From Balneolaceae bacterium (GTDB taxonomy: Bacteria; Bacteroidota; Rhodothermia; Balneolales; Balneolaceae), in assembly GCA_006969905.1 (NCBI GenBank), contig CP030887.1:3088730-3152729 (forward strand): a DNA stretch of 64,000 bases, read 5' to 3'. The notes below the pieces were generated by a model. That model had not been told where the DNA came from, made no database searches, and saw only the letters and a program-made list of their open reading frames with translations. Below, in pieces: positions 45,253-55,486 of this stretch. Every line of letters starts with the position of its first letter. Positions within the stretch are counted from its first letter, which is position 1. The position numbers and the translations under genes are program-made.

Positions 45253-45846
45253 ATGCAAAAAAATTATCTCGAAGGCGTTCGCAAACAGTTTGAGTATTAC
45301 AAAATGCTCGGAGAGAAAACCTTTTGCCAGCTTGAAGATCAGGAGCTACTTTGGCAGTATAATGAAGCAAGCAATTCTATAGCCATTATTGTAAAGCATC
45401 TTTGGGGAAATATGCTTTCCCGATGGACAGACTTCCTCACTACAGACGGAGAAAAGGAATGGCGTGACCGTGAAGGAGAATTTGTAGCCGATATTAAAAC
45501 CAGGACTGAACTTATTGAAAAATGGAATGAGGGTTGGGCTTGTGTTTTTGAAGCGCTGGATTCTATCAACGAAAGCAACTTTGATACTACCATTTACATT
45601 CGAAATATGGGACATACCATCCCGGAAGCTGTAAACCGGCAACTGGCTCATTATGCCTATCATGTTGGGCAAATCGTGTATACAGGAAGGATGATTAAAG
45701 GCGAAGACTGGCAAAGCCTTTCGATTCCAAAGGGAAAGTCGCAGGAATACAACGCAGAAAAGTTTTCAAAGCCCAAACGCAAAGAACATTTTACGGATGA
45801 GTTTTTGGGTGGGAAGAAAAATAGTGAACAGGATTCCTTTTCATAA
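45253..45846 (+). CDS. DUF1572 / DinB-superfamily protein
   Basis: This 197-residue, all-helical protein has the DinB four-helix-bundle layout with three histidines that could bind metal: KHLWGN (helix 2) and AHYAYHVGQIVYTGRM (helix 4). It is close to DUF1572. Superfamily members are mostly metal-dependent thiol transferases or of unknown role. The start is ATG 45253 with an unusually strong AAGGAGA ribosome-binding site. The C-terminal 35 residues are charged and probably disordered. A very stable hairpin follows the stop codon by 8 bp. Confidence 0.82.
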   Translation: MQKNYLEGVRKQFEYYKMLGEKTFCQLEDQELLWQYNEASNSIAIIVKHLWGNMLSRWTDFLTTDGEKEWRDREGEFVADIKTRTELIEKWNEGWACVFEALDSINESNFDTTIYIRNMGHTIPEAVNRQLAHYAYHVGQIVYTGRMIKGEDWQSLSIPKGKSQEYNAEKFSKPKRKEHFTDEFLGGKKNSEQDSFS

Positions 45847-45854
45847 ATCTTCAC

Positions 45855-45893
45855 ATCTACGTCATGCTGAATTCATTTCAGCATGACGTAGAT
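45855..45893. terminator. Perfect 17-bp hairpin after DUF1572 (REP-like)
   Basis: ATCTACGTCATGCTGAA (45855-45871) is perfectly paired with TTCAGCATGACGTAGAT (45877-45893) around a 5-nt loop. It lacks a T-run, so it may act as an RNA-stabilising or Rho-stalling element. The core GTCATGCTGAA...TTCAGCATGAC resembles a sequence I recall as widespread in bacterial intergenic regions. Confidence 0.75.
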
Positions 45894-45935
45894 AATATCA
45901 ATCTGAGCAGCTAACCAAACACTCAAGTTAAAAGC

Positions 45936-48686
45936 CTAATGCGCCTCCAGCCAGTTGTTTCCTATCCCGGCTTCTACTTTAAGCGGTACGGCCATTTCAA
46001 ACGATTGCTCCATCAATTCCCTGATTTTTTCGGGTACTTCATCCAGTTCACTTTCATGAATTTCGAACACCAGTTCATCATGCACCTGTAACAGCATACG
46101 GCTCTTTTTATCGTTCTCTTTCAGCCAGTTGTGAATATTGATCATCGCCAGTTTAATTACATCAGCAGCGGTTCCCTGGATAGGCATATTAATCGCCACA
46201 CGTTCTGCAAATCCACGAACATTCCAGTTGCCGGAGTTTATATCCGGAACGTAACGCCTGCGGCCTACCAGGGTTTTAACATACCCGCTTTCTTTGGCAA
46301 ACTGTTTGGTGTCGTTTATGTAATTCAGGATGTTAGGGAAACGATTAAAGTACTCATCAATCATCTCCTTCCCTTCCGAATTTTCAATTCCAAGGTTCTG
46401 AGCCAATCCGTAAGCACTCAGTCCATACGGAATACCAAAATTTACTTCCTTTGCCTTTCTGCGGTGATCCTGGGTTACATCTTCCAGTGAATCCAGGTGA
46501 AAAATTTCTTTAGCTGTACGGGCGTGAATATCTTCGCCATTGCGGAAGGCTTCAATCATAGCTTCATCTTTGGCTATATGGGCAATTACCCGAAGCTCTA
46601 CCTGCGAATAATCCGCTGAAAGGATTTTGTACCCTTCATCTGCGATAAATGCCTTCCGGATTTCACGACCGCGTTTTGTGCGAATAGGAATATTCTGGAG
46701 GTTCGGATTTGATGATGACAAACGTCCCGTTGCAGCCACACTTTGATTGAAATCGGTATGAATCCGTCCTGTTTCTTCATTGATCAAAGAAGGCAAAGCA
46801 TCCACATAAGTTGATTTGAGTTTAGCCAACTGGCGGAATTCCAGGATCAGGCTTGGAATCTCATACTTCACCGCAAGCTTAGTCAATACAGATTCATTGG
46901 TGGAATACTGCCCCGTTTTGGTTTTCTTACCCGCAGGTAATCCGAGTTTATCAAACAAAATGGTCCCCAACTGCTGAGGAGAATTTATATTGAACTCCTC
47001 TCCTGCTTTTTCATAGATCTGTTGTTCCAGTTCTTTCAGATCGGTTTCCAGGTCTTTGGAAAAGCCCTCCAGCATTTCGGTATCCAGTTTCACCCCGTGA
47101 TACTCGATCTCAGCAAGTACTTCCATGAGAGGAAATTCAACCGTATTAGCTACTTCTTCCAGTTCATCTTTCTTGAGTTGTTTACTTAGAATCTCATACA
47201 ATCTCAGGGTAATATCCGCATCTTCACAGGCGTATAAATAGACTTCTTCAGGTGTTAAGTCCGCCATGGAGATCTGCTTTTTTCCTTTACCAATCAAATC
47301 CTCAATAGGAACCGGGACATAATTCAGATACTTTTTAGAAAGCTCATCCATCTTCACTTTTTGCGTGGCATCCACCAGGTAAGCCGCAATCATGGTATCG
47401 AATGGCTTAGCTTTGATTTCGATTCCCGAACGGTGCAACATCAACCAGTCAAACTTATAATTATGAGCTACTAACGTTGTGTCGGGATCCTCAAACAGTG
47501 GGCGAATTGCGTCTGACACTTCTTTCTCGTTTAGTGCCCCTTCCACATTTACCGGAATGTAATATCCTGTTCCGACCTTCGCTGAGAAAGAAAATCCAAC
47601 CAGTTTCGCAGAAACCGGGTTAGGGGAATCTGTTTCAGTATCAAAACTCAACACACCTGCTGATTTAAGATCTTCGACCAGTTTTTTCACTTCGCTCAAA
47701 TCATTAATGAGCTTGTACGCATTGTTCTCTGCATCCAGTTTTTCTGCAACAGCTTCCTCCACAAATGTTCCAAATAAATCTCCCTGGTCTCCTGCCTTGT
47801 TTTCGATGGGAGCTTCTCCTAAATATCTTTTGGTCAGCGTCCGAAATTCCATTCGCTTAAAAAAAGCTCCCAGTTCATTTTTATCCGGCCCACCCCATTC
47901 CAGTTCTTCCCAATCAACCGTATCAGGAACGTCTGTTTTAATAGTTACCATAAACTTGGCGTGCAAGGCCTGATCAGCAAATTCCAATAATCCTTCCCGT
48001 TGTCGCTTGGCAGAAATTATACCTGCCTGTGCGATGGCTTCTTCCAAAGAACCAAACTTATTAATAAGGTTAGGAGCTCCTTTTTTGCCAATTCCCGGCA
48101 CACCGGGGATGTTATCACTGGTATCACCAATAATTGCCAGTACATCAATCACCTGTTCAGGATATACCCCGAAATATTCCAGCACTCCTTCCCGATCAAT
48201 GATATTGAACCCACCATCTTTATTATCAGGCTTCATCATTTTGATGTGATCGTGCACCAGCTGCATAAAATCTTTGTCGGGCGTTACCAGCAATACATCC
48301 ACATCATCAGCATTTGCTCCTGATGCAATAGTCCCGATTATATCATCAGCCTCGTAACCGTCCTGCTCAATATTTTTGATACCCCATTTCTCTACCATTT
48401 CTTTAATAAGTGGAATGCCCACCTTAAGTTCATCAGGCTGGGGTGGTCGTTGAGCTTTGTAAGCTTCATCAGCTTTATGCCGGAATGTTGGAGCATGGGT
48501 ATCCCAGGCTACGGCTATATGGGTTGGCTTTTCCTCATCCAGCATACGAACCAGGGTATTGGCGAAGCCCAAAACCGGACCGGTAGGAATGCCTTCCGAG
48601 TTTTTGAGTCTTGAATTTACGAACGCAAAATGCGCCCTGTAGGCCAATGCCATCCCGTCTAATAAAAAAAGAAGTTTCTTTGACAT
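45936..48686 (-). CDS. polA: DNA polymerase I
   Basis: This 916-residue enzyme has all three domains: 5' nuclease (about 1-290, LLFLLDGMALAYRAH, TPDKDFMQLV, GDTSDNIPGVPGIGKK), 3'-5' exonuclease (about 335-510, with the metal-binding DxE as LSFDTETDSP) and polymerase (about 550-916, ILSADYSQVELRVIAHIA motif A, RRKAKEVNFGIPYGLSAYG motif B/O-helix, MLLQVHDELVFE motif C). The exonuclease motif appears intact, so proofreading is likely. It removes RNA primers and fills repair gaps. It is divergent from the SpoIIE-type phosphatase gene with a 95-bp gap. Length and motifs are canonical. Confidence 0.97.
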   Translation of the reverse strand: MSKKLLFLLDGMALAYRAHFAFVNSRLKNSEGIPTGPVLGFANTLVRMLDEEKPTHIAVAWDTHAPTFRHKADEAYKAQRPPQPDELKVGIPLIKEMVEKWGIKNIEQDGYEADDIIGTIASGANADDVDVLLVTPDKDFMQLVHDHIKMMKPDNKDGGFNIIDREGVLEYFGVYPEQVIDVLAIIGDTSDNIPGVPGIGKKGAPNLINKFGSLEEAIAQAGIISAKRQREGLLEFADQALHAKFMVTIKTDVPDTVDWEELEWGGPDKNELGAFFKRMEFRTLTKRYLGEAPIENKAGDQGDLFGTFVEEAVAEKLDAENNAYKLINDLSEVKKLVEDLKSAGVLSFDTETDSPNPVSAKLVGFSFSAKVGTGYYIPVNVEGALNEKEVSDAIRPLFEDPDTTLVAHNYKFDWLMLHRSGIEIKAKPFDTMIAAYLVDATQKVKMDELSKKYLNYVPVPIEDLIGKGKKQISMADLTPEEVYLYACEDADITLRLYEILSKQLKKDELEEVANTVEFPLMEVLAEIEYHGVKLDTEMLEGFSKDLETDLKELEQQIYEKAGEEFNINSPQQLGTILFDKLGLPAGKKTKTGQYSTNESVLTKLAVKYEIPSLILEFRQLAKLKSTYVDALPSLINEETGRIHTDFNQSVAATGRLSSSNPNLQNIPIRTKRGREIRKAFIADEGYKILSADYSQVELRVIAHIAKDEAMIEAFRNGEDIHARTAKEIFHLDSLEDVTQDHRRKAKEVNFGIPYGLSAYGLAQNLGIENSEGKEMIDEYFNRFPNILNYINDTKQFAKESGYVKTLVGRRRYVPDINSGNWNVRGFAERVAINMPIQGTAADVIKLAMINIHNWLKENDKKSRMLLQVHDELVFEIHESELDEVPEKIRELMEQSFEMAVPLKVEAGIGNNWLEAH

Positions 48687-48781
48687 GAAATCTGTTATTT
48701 TCCAGCTTAATATTGGTGGAAGCTAAACTTTTTACAGGTAATTACGAACACGGCTCCATCTACTAAACCAATTATTTACTT

Positions 48782-49921
48782 TTGAGTTTAAAGAACGAAG
48801 CGCAATCGGGTTACGGAACAAAAAAATTCTATAAAGAATATGTTTCGGGTATGAGCCGGGATCGTATTTCCAAGGAACTTACTGCAGATACCGATCGACT
48901 CAAACTTTTATATAAAGAAGCTGTTGAAGATATTGAGCGCAGCCAGGGACAGCAGCTTCCGGGGCATGTTAAGCTTTTAAGAGTGTTTACAGATCTTACC
49001 CAGCGATTAAATCCCACCCGCAGGCTTGCATTCGGATTGGGATCTGTAAGTTTTGTATCTCATTACCTGATCAGCTTTTTTGGGCTGGAAAATATTTTAT
49101 TCTTTTCGGGGCTGCTCCTCCCTTTTGGTTTCATTTCCATGTTTTTACTGCTTCTTGTAGAATTACTTGAGAAATCAGACGTACAGAAGGAAATTGATTT
49201 AGCGAGAGATATTCAGCTAAGCTTACTTCCCGGTACTTCCCTGAATAAAGAGAACCTGGAGATTTACTCTTTTGCTCATACAGCTAAAGAAGTAGGCGGT
49301 GATTACCTGGATGTAATTGATACTGATAAAGGCACTTATGTAATTATAGCAGATGTTTCGGGGAAAGGTTTAACAGCTGCTTTGTATATGGTGAGAATGC
49401 AGGCTTTAGTGAATATGATTGTAGCAAAAGAGCACCCAACTCCAAAAGAACTATTCATTCAGCTTAACAACTATGTGAAGAGTAACAGCCGGGACAAAAC
49501 TTTTGTAACGGGTTGTGTGGCCTATTTCCCGAATGACAAAGAAGAATTTGAATATGTGCGTGCAGGCCACAATATCCCGGTGTATTATAACCGCGAACGG
49601 GATACCACTTACAATTTAAAAGCTGATGGTTTTGCACTTGGAATGACTAACAGCAACTTATTGGAGAAGCATCTTGAGGTTAAGAAATTTCATTTCAAGC
49701 CCGGTGATTCTATTCTTCTGTATACCGATGGTTTGAACGAAGCCAGGAATTTCAGGGGCGAGGAATATGGAGAAGAACGCATTCAATCTTTGATGGAAAT
49801 TTATGGCTCGCTGCATGCCAAAACCATAGTGAAAAAGGTGCAAAGTTCGCTGGAAGCTTTTATTGGCCAGGAATCGCCTTTAGATGATATCACTTTTACC
49901 TGTGTTCACAGGCCGGAATAA
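48782..49921 (+). CDS. SpoIIE/RsbU-type PP2C serine phosphatase with membrane hairpin
   Basis: This 379-residue protein has an N-terminal helical part, two hydrophobic segments (about 80-125) and a C-terminal PP2C-like domain (about 150-375) with AKEVGGDYLDV, ADVSGKGLTAALYM, ILLYTDGLNEARN and SPLDDITFTCV, the metal-binding aspartates being in GGDY, ADVSGKG and PLDDIT. It probably dephosphorylates an anti-anti-sigma protein in a stress pathway. The start is TTG 48782; a TAnnTTTG-like TACTTTTG overlaps it, so translation might really begin at ATG 48851 (residue 24). It ends 7 bp before convergent tkt. Confidence 0.85.
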   Translation: MSLKNEAQSGYGTKKFYKEYVSGMSRDRISKELTADTDRLKLLYKEAVEDIERSQGQQLPGHVKLLRVFTDLTQRLNPTRRLAFGLGSVSFVSHYLISFFGLENILFFSGLLLPFGFISMFLLLLVELLEKSDVQKEIDLARDIQLSLLPGTSLNKENLEIYSFAHTAKEVGGDYLDVIDTDKGTYVIIADVSGKGLTAALYMVRMQALVNMIVAKEHPTPKELFIQLNNYVKSNSRDKTFVTGCVAYFPNDKEEFEYVRAGHNIPVYYNRERDTTYNLKADGFALGMTNSNLLEKHLEVKKFHFKPGDSILLYTDGLNEARNFRGEEYGEERIQSLMEIYGSLHAKTIVKKVQSSLEAFIGQESPLDDITFTCVHRPE

Positions 49922-49928
49922 AAAACCG

Positions 49929-51923
49929 TTACCTATTCTCCATAGCTGCTTTCACTACTGCCTCTGTAGTAATTCCAAAATGCTCATATAACTTCTGGTA
50001 GGGAGCTGATTCACCAAAAGTATCAATACCGATAGCTTTGCCTTTGTTTCCGATCCATCGCTCCCAACCGAACGTTGAGCCCGCTTCTACTGAAACCCTA
50101 TTGGATACAGAGGCAGGTAACACGCTTTCTATATAAGCTGAATCCTGCTGCTGGAATAACTCCCAGCTTGGCATGCTTATTACCCGGGTATCGATTCCTT
50201 TTTCTTTCAGCATCTCTCTTGCCTGAACTGCGAGATGCAGCTCCGAACCTGTCCCTATAAGTATAGCATCCGGGGTTTCTTTTTCAGAATCTGAATAGAT
50301 ATAAGCTCCCTTCTCAGTATTTGATGCCGCATTCGAATCAGATCTTTCGAGCGTAGGCATATTTTGCCGGGTAAGCACCAATATCGTCGGGCCTGTAGCA
50401 TTTTCTAAAGCTACCTTCCAGGCATAAGATACTTCGTTTGCATCTCCTGGGCGGATAACTGTGACATTCGGCATAGCTCTTAAACTTGCCAAATGCTCAA
50501 CCGGCTGGTGAGTCGGGCCATCTTCTCCCAAACCAATACTGTCATGGGTCATTACAAAGATCGAAGGGGTTTTCATCAATCCTGCCAATCGAATAGATGG
50601 CCTGCAATAATCCGTAAATACAAAGAAAGTTCCTCCAAAGGGAATTATACCACCATGTAATGCCATGCCATTTAATGCAGCAGCCATTCCATGTTCACGA
50701 ACCCCATAGTGTGTATTTCTTCCTGAATTATTTGAAGAGCTAAAGACCCCTTCTCCACTCAAATTCGTTTTTACACTACCTTCCAAATCTGCAGAACCAC
50801 CCAGCATATTTGGCACTGCATCTTTTAAGGCATTAAGTACTTTACCGGAAGCCCCCCTGGACGCTTCCCCTTTTTCGTTTACTTCAAATACAGGAAGCAA
50901 ATCTTCCAGCTTATCTGGTAATTTTCTGGACATCCATCGCTCAAACTGTTGAGCTAATTCAGCATTCTGATTTTTATAATCTTCGAAAGTCGATTTCCAA
51001 CTACTTTCTGCCTCCTGACCCTTATCAACTTCTTTCCTGAAATGATTCAGTGCTTCTTCCGGGATATGGAAAGCTTCATAATCCCAGCCATAATTCTCTT
51101 TTGTCAGTTTGATTTCTTCTTCTCCAAGTGGTGAACCATGCGAAGATGCTGAATCCTGTTTGTTAGGGCTTCCAAAACCAATATGAGTTCTGCAAATCAC
51201 TAATGAAGGCTTATCAGAATGTTGAGCTTTTGTTATGGCCTGCTCAATTTCTTCATGGTTATGCCCGTCAATCTCCTGAACCTGCCAGTTATAGGCTTCA
51301 AATCGCGTTGCTACGTCTTCAGTAAAAGCCAGATCTGTTGAACCATCTATCGAAATTGAATTGGCATCATAGAGATAAATAAGCTTCCCAAGCTGCTGAT
51401 GTCCTGCAAAAGATGCAGCCTCATGTGATATTCCTTCCATCAAATCTCCATCACTCACAATAGCATAGGTATAATGATCTACTAATTTGTGTTCATCAGT
51501 GTTGAAGTTTGATGAAAGAAAGCGCTCAGCCATCGCCATCCCTATTCCCGTTGCAAAGCCCTGTCCCAGTGGGCCGGTTGTCATTTCTACTCCGGGGGTA
51601 ATACCATATTCAGGATGCCCTGCAGTTTTACTGCCAAGCTGCCTGAAGTTCTTGATCTCATCCAGACTCAAATCATACCCGGTTAAATGAAGCAGACTGT
51701 AAATCAGCATAGAACCATGCCCTGCAGATAAAATAAAGCGATCTCTGTCGTACCAATTCGGATTTTTTGGGTTATGCTTTATAAACTTCGTCCATAAAAT
51801 GTACGACACATCAGCCATACCCATTGGCATCCCCGGATGGCCTGAATTTGCTTTTTGAACGGCATCCATAGAAAGTGTCCGGATGGTGTTAACACATAGT
51901 TTATCAAGAGATGAGAGCGACAT
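49929..51923 (-). CDS. tkt: Transketolase
   Basis: This 664-residue thiamine diphosphate enzyme transfers two-carbon ketol units in the pentose phosphate pathway. The N-terminal [16 protein letters not shown] motif VSDGDLMEG (Mg-binding GDG), the pyrimidine domain containing [12 protein letters not shown]-like [12 protein letters not shown] and the substrate phosphate site [16 protein letters not shown] are all visible. I start at ATG 51923; the longer open frame begins at a TTG seven codons upstream. It complements rpiB at the other end of the window. It converges with the SpoIIE-type gene. Confidence 0.97.
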   Translation of the reverse strand: MSLSSLDKLCVNTIRTLSMDAVQKANSGHPGMPMGMADVSYILWTKFIKHNPKNPNWYDRDRFILSAGHGSMLIYSLLHLTGYDLSLDEIKNFRQLGSKTAGHPEYGITPGVEMTTGPLGQGFATGIGMAMAERFLSSNFNTDEHKLVDHYTYAIVSDGDLMEGISHEAASFAGHQQLGKLIYLYDANSISIDGSTDLAFTEDVATRFEAYNWQVQEIDGHNHEEIEQAITKAQHSDKPSLVICRTHIGFGSPNKQDSASSHGSPLGEEEIKLTKENYGWDYEAFHIPEEALNHFRKEVDKGQEAESSWKSTFEDYKNQNAELAQQFERWMSRKLPDKLEDLLPVFEVNEKGEASRGASGKVLNALKDAVPNMLGGSADLEGSVKTNLSGEGVFSSSNNSGRNTHYGVREHGMAAALNGMALHGGIIPFGGTFFVFTDYCRPSIRLAGLMKTPSIFVMTHDSIGLGEDGPTHQPVEHLASLRAMPNVTVIRPGDANEVSYAWKVALENATGPTILVLTRQNMPTLERSDSNAASNTEKGAYIYSDSEKETPDAILIGTGSELHLAVQAREMLKEKGIDTRVISMPSWELFQQQDSAYIESVLPASVSNRVSVEAGSTFGWERWIGNKGKAIGIDTFGESAPYQKLYEHFGITTEAVVKAAMENR

Positions 51924-52024
51924 AGTAGTTAGTTGGTTTATCAAAGCTGTAGGCTGGCAGAGAAGATAGGAAATGAGGCTTTGACATTGAAAGGTAATTT
52001 CGGATTGTAGGAAAAAACAGCCAT

Positions 52025-52057
52025 AAAAAAACCCCGGTCTTAAAAAGAACGGGGTTT
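52025..52057 (-). terminator. Intrinsic terminator of the TPR gene
   Basis: On the minus strand AAACCCCG (52057-52050) pairs with CGGGGTTT (52036-52029) around a 13-nt loop and continues into TTTTTT. It lies 21 bp after the TPR gene stop. Confidence 0.88.
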
Positions 52058-52077
52058 CAATTTTGAATAAAACAATC

Positions 52078-53082
52078 TTAGCTGGATTTACACTTCAATT
52101 CAAACTCCATGATATGTTCAGCCGGGGCTTTGAAAGAACCATATACAGCGCTTCCAAATGCTTTACAGGCCTCTCCTTTATTCTCTAAAGTTTGATAGGC
52201 TGACCCAATCTCGAAATAAATTTTTGCTTTGTCAGTTCTACCACCGTTCTCAAATTGAAGGGCTTTCCTTCCATGCTCTAATGCTTTAGTAGCGTTTCCG
52301 CGCTTATTATGAGCTTCAGCCAGACGATAGTGAACATTTGCGGATTCCGCATCATAGGTAAGGGCAAGTTCGAGTAATTCGATAGCTCTTGAATACCTTT
52401 TGGCTTCCGTTGATTTAGCCCCTCTGAATAAAAGTTCATCATGAGCAGACTCTGTAGCAGAACGAACTACCTTATTTTGATTAGTTGCCTGCCCAATAGT
52501 AATTGCCTGGTTGTACCAATTTAAAATAGTATCAATATCATCAGGATTTGTTCTTTTGTGGACAAGACCCTTCTGATAATAAGGCAATGCATAATTTGAA
52601 TTAGCTCTTATTGCATTATCGAGAGCTTCATTAGACTCTTCATATTGCTCACGATTGAATAACATCAAACCTTTCTGATAATAAAGCTGAGGTATAACTC
52701 CTCTTGATCTCTGGGCTATCTGTTCGTCACCATATTCATTAGCAACATCAACTGCTTCGTCAAACGAATCAATTGCGCTTTTTAGATCATCCACTGACTT
52801 AGAAGACCTGAAAGCATTATAATTCTCAAGTGCTTTTTGGTAATAAATCTTAGGTATTTGTCTTTGAGCACGATCAATAATGTCTGTTCCTTCAGCACCA
52901 ATCTGCTCGCCAATGGTAATAGCTTGAGTAAATGCAGAAATAGCTGCATCATAATTTTTTGCCTTGGCTTGTTCCAATCCGCTGTTGTACGCCTTAATCT
53001 GAGCAGCTTTGTCCTGTGCTGCTAAACTTAGCGCAAATAGACCAACAAAGAGCGTTATTGAAATTTTCTTTAAAACCTTCAT
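52078..53082 (-). CDS. Exported TPR-repeat protein
   Basis: This 334-residue protein has a signal peptide ([23 protein letters not shown]) and at least six tetratricopeptide repeats, recognisable by [66 protein letters not shown] and so on. The repeats make a scaffold for protein interaction in the periplasm; partners are unknown. I start at ATG 53082, since the longer open frame begins at TTG and would bury the signal peptide behind seven extra residues. It has its own terminator and is transcribed alone. Similar proteins in Bacteroidota are linked to envelope functions, but nothing specific can be claimed. Confidence 0.85.
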   Translation of the reverse strand: MKVLKKISITLFVGLFALSLAAQDKAAQIKAYNSGLEQAKAKNYDAAISAFTQAITIGEQIGAEGTDIIDRAQRQIPKIYYQKALENYNAFRSSKSVDDLKSAIDSFDEAVDVANEYGDEQIAQRSRGVIPQLYYQKGLMLFNREQYEESNEALDNAIRANSNYALPYYQKGLVHKRTNPDDIDTILNWYNQAITIGQATNQNKVVRSATESAHDELLFRGAKSTEAKRYSRAIELLELALTYDAESANVHYRLAEAHNKRGNATKALEHGRKALQFENGGRTDKAKIYFEIGSAYQTLENKGEACKAFGSAVYGSFKAPAEHIMEFELKCKSS

Positions 53083-53216
53083 ATTGTAGTATGTTTTTTT
53101 CAAAATTATTGAAGCTTTTAAAATAAATAAAAAAGCTCCATTATCTAAAACCTTTAACAGGCTTTTTTTATCGTTTATTGCTTAATCGCATTTTTATGCT
53201 ACCAGTGAGCCATTTA

Positions 53217-53918
53217 TCAAAAATAAAAATTTGGCATAGGTTGCTTTTTCTTATAGAAATCACAAACTATTTTCACGGCTTCCTCATAATCATCAGTAAG
53301 ATGAAATAGCTTTGTATCCTTTTCTGAAACGGTTCCTCGCCCCTTCATAGTACCTTCAATCCATTCAACCAAACCACCCCAGTAATCAGTCCCATATAGT
53401 ACAATAGGAATCTGAGTAATCTTGTGCGTTTGTATCAGGGTAAGGCTTTCAAACAACTCATCCAGGGTACCAAAACCACCGGGAAATACAATAAATCCCT
53501 GGGCATATTTTACAAACATTACTTTTCTTACAAAGAAATAATGAAAGTTAATCTCATATTCACGGGCTACATATTGATTGGTTCCCTGCTCAAAAGGTAA
53601 ATCAATACCTAAGCCTACAGATTTCCCTCTTCCTTCTGCAGCACCTTTGTTCCCGGCCTCCATTATCCCGGGGCCTCCTCCGGTTATTACCCCAAAACCA
53701 TGTTTGGTGATAAGCTCAGCAGTCTTTACTGCATCCTCATAGTACTTTTCTCCTGGTTTCGTCCTGGCAGATCCAAAAATAGATATACAAGGACCAATTT
53801 TGTAAAGCTTGTCGAAACCTTCAACAAACTCGCCCATTATTTTAAAAACACTCCAGATATCACTGCCATTACCTTCTTTATAGGTTCCGGAGATTTGCGT
53901 ATCGGTAATTTCACTCAT
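53217..53918 (-). CDS. LOG-family protein (TIGR00730-type nucleoside 5'-monophosphate phosphoribohydrolase)
   Basis: This 233-residue Rossmann-like protein has the two LOG signatures: GGGPGIMEAGNKGA and PGGFGTLDELFE. These bind the nucleotide and supply catalytic Arg/Glu for cleaving the N-glycosidic bond of (cytokinin) nucleoside monophosphates; such proteins were long misnamed lysine decarboxylases. The first ~40 residues are an N-terminal extension. Bacterial role is presumably nucleotide salvage. It ends after the DUF5683 gene with a 7-bp gap, so it may share the parAB transcript. The 134-bp gap to the TPR gene contains only AT-rich sequence. Confidence 0.9.
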   Translation of the reverse strand: MSEITDTQISGTYKEGNGSDIWSVFKIMGEFVEGFDKLYKIGPCISIFGSARTKPGEKYYEDAVKTAELITKHGFGVITGGGPGIMEAGNKGAAEGRGKSVGLGIDLPFEQGTNQYVAREYEINFHYFFVRKVMFVKYAQGFIVFPGGFGTLDELFESLTLIQTHKITQIPIVLYGTDYWGGLVEWIEGTMKGRGTVSEKDTKLFHLTDDYEEAVKIVCDFYKKKQPMPNFYF

Positions 53919-53925
53919 GCAATAT

Positions 53926-54615
53926 TCATTTAAATAGATTTAAAGTAACTGATATAGATGGTATTTCTCCTATGTATGGAGAGCTTATAACGTTTGGCTG
54001 AATAGCACCATTCATTGATAAATCATCCGAAACATCAAATGTTCTGAGGTGAGCAAAAACGTATGCATCTATTCCGTTTAAAAGCCAAGCTAAACCAATG
54101 GTTACATATACAAAATCTCTTCGATTACGAAGAAAATCCCTGTTACTTTTTAAGCTACTCACATTTTGCCCAACCAGGTAATCGGGTGTTTGCCCAAAGC
54201 GAAAGTCTGTATTCTCAGAAAAGGAATTATAATAAGCAGCCCTATAATCATGGTATTGCTTTGTGAGGTATATACTGTAATAACTAAGCCCCCCAATTAA
54301 ACCATATACTATAGGGACTTTCCATGCCTGTGCATTTGTAATCTGCCCCCATCCCGGTATAATTAGTGAGCGATGAAACACTTTTTTTGGCTGCAAGTAA
54401 TTAGTCTGCAGAGAATCATTTTCTGCCTGATATTGAAAAGTGGAAGCTTGGAAAGCAACAGGAGAAGCAGGCTTTAGAAATGTGTATTCCTGCCCTAAAG
54501 TTTGTTTAGAAAACAGTATGAGAAATCCTAAAAGAACAATTTTACTCTGAGTCGAGTATGCCAAGTATTCGCTCCAGGTCTTCTTCGGAATAATATTCGA
54601 TTTTAATTTCTCCAC
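53926..54615 (-). CDS. DUF5683-like membrane/exported protein following parB
   Basis: This 229-residue protein has a hydrophobic signal-like segment (VLLGFLILFSKQTLGQ) and a DUF5683-like core: HRSLIIPGWGQITNAQAWKVPIVYG, a hydrophobic stretch and a final YVTIGLAWLLNGIDAYVFAHL. The family is conserved in Bacteroidota, often downstream of parAB; function unknown. The ATG at 54615 gives a 74-bp overlap with parB and a long N-terminus before the signal segment; an in-frame TTG at 54564 would cut the overlap to 23 bp and look more like a normal signal peptide. I keep the longer frame but favour neither strongly. Confidence 0.75.
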   Translation of the reverse strand: MEKLKSNIIPKKTWSEYLAYSTQSKIVLLGFLILFSKQTLGQEYTFLKPASPVAFQASTFQYQAENDSLQTNYLQPKKVFHRSLIIPGWGQITNAQAWKVPIVYGLIGGLSYYSIYLTKQYHDYRAAYYNSFSENTDFRFGQTPDYLVGQNVSSLKSNRDFLRNRRDFVYVTIGLAWLLNGIDAYVFAHLRTFDVSDDLSMNGAIQPNVISSPYIGEIPSISVTLNLFK

Positions 54616-55477
54616 CTTTTGCTTTGGGCTTTATTTGCACTTTAGTACTAAACGTTTCTCTAAGCCTTGATGATATCTCATCATAAAAAGGATTTGCTTT
54701 CCGAGCTTGTGGCTTCTTTTTTGAACCTGAAACGGCCATCAATCGAACTGCCTCTTCAATATCGCGTACCGACCAGTTATTGCGGATGGTTTTTTTAAGC
54801 AGTTTTTGTTGTTCGGATACAGATTCAATGGTAATGAGTGCACGTGCGTGCCCCATTGAAATAAGCTCTTTTTTTAAAGCAGTTTGAATAAAGTCAGGAA
54901 GCTGTAAAAGCCTTAAAGTATTTGTTACTGCCGTTCTACTTTTACCAACTCGTTCGGCAACCTGGGCCTGGGTATAATTAAACTCATCAACAAGGCGCTG
55001 ATATGCAAACGCCACTTCCAGAGCATTCAGATCTTCTCTTTGAATATTTTCAATAAGTGAGAAAGCCATACTTTGCTCGTCATCAGCTTCACGTATATAT
55101 GAAGGAATTTCCTCCATCCCAGCAAGTTTTGCGGCCCTGAGCCTCCGCTCACCACTTATCAGTTCAAATTTCTTTTCACCCAAATACCGGACCGTTATGG
55201 GCTGTATAATACCATGAGTGTTGATCGAATCAGCTAATTCGTCAAGCCGTTCATTATCGAACTCTTTTCGGGGTTGATTTGGATTTGCCCTGATGTGATC
55301 AACAGGTACATGTAGAACTACATTAACTCTCTCTTTTTTGTCAACTATCTGTTCTTCCTGCTTGGTTGTAGCTTTATTTGTTGATTTTTTGTTCTGCTGC
55401 TCTGTACCAGACTCCTTATCAGAATATTCGGGAAAGTAAACCCCTAAACCACGTCCAAGTGCGTTTCGTTTTGCCAT
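54542..55477 (-). CDS. parB: Chromosome-partitioning protein ParB
   Basis: This 311-residue CTPase/DNA clamp loads at parS sites. The N-terminal linker (1-50, K/Q/E-rich) precedes the CTP-binding ParB/Srx-like domain (VPVDHIRANPNQPRKEFD, then GERRLRAAKLAGM, about 55-145), a helix-turn-helix domain (YTQAQVAERVGKSRTAVTNTLRLLQLP) and a basic linker with a C-terminal dimerisation segment. It starts 9 bp after parA stops. No 16-bp parS palindrome (TGTTTCACGTGAAACA type) was spotted in the window, so the loading site lies elsewhere or is diverged. Confidence 0.95.
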   Translation of the reverse strand: MAKRNALGRGLGVYFPEYSDKESGTEQQNKKSTNKATTKQEEQIVDKKERVNVVLHVPVDHIRANPNQPRKEFDNERLDELADSINTHGIIQPITVRYLGEKKFELISGERRLRAAKLAGMEEIPSYIREADDEQSMAFSLIENIQREDLNALEVAFAYQRLVDEFNYTQAQVAERVGKSRTAVTNTLRLLQLPDFIQTALKKELISMGHARALITIESVSEQQKLLKKTIRNNWSVRDIEEAVRLMAVSGSKKKPQARKANPFYDEISSRLRETFSTKVQIKPKAKGGEIKIEYYSEEDLERILGILDSE

Positions 55478-55486
55478 TCAAAATTC

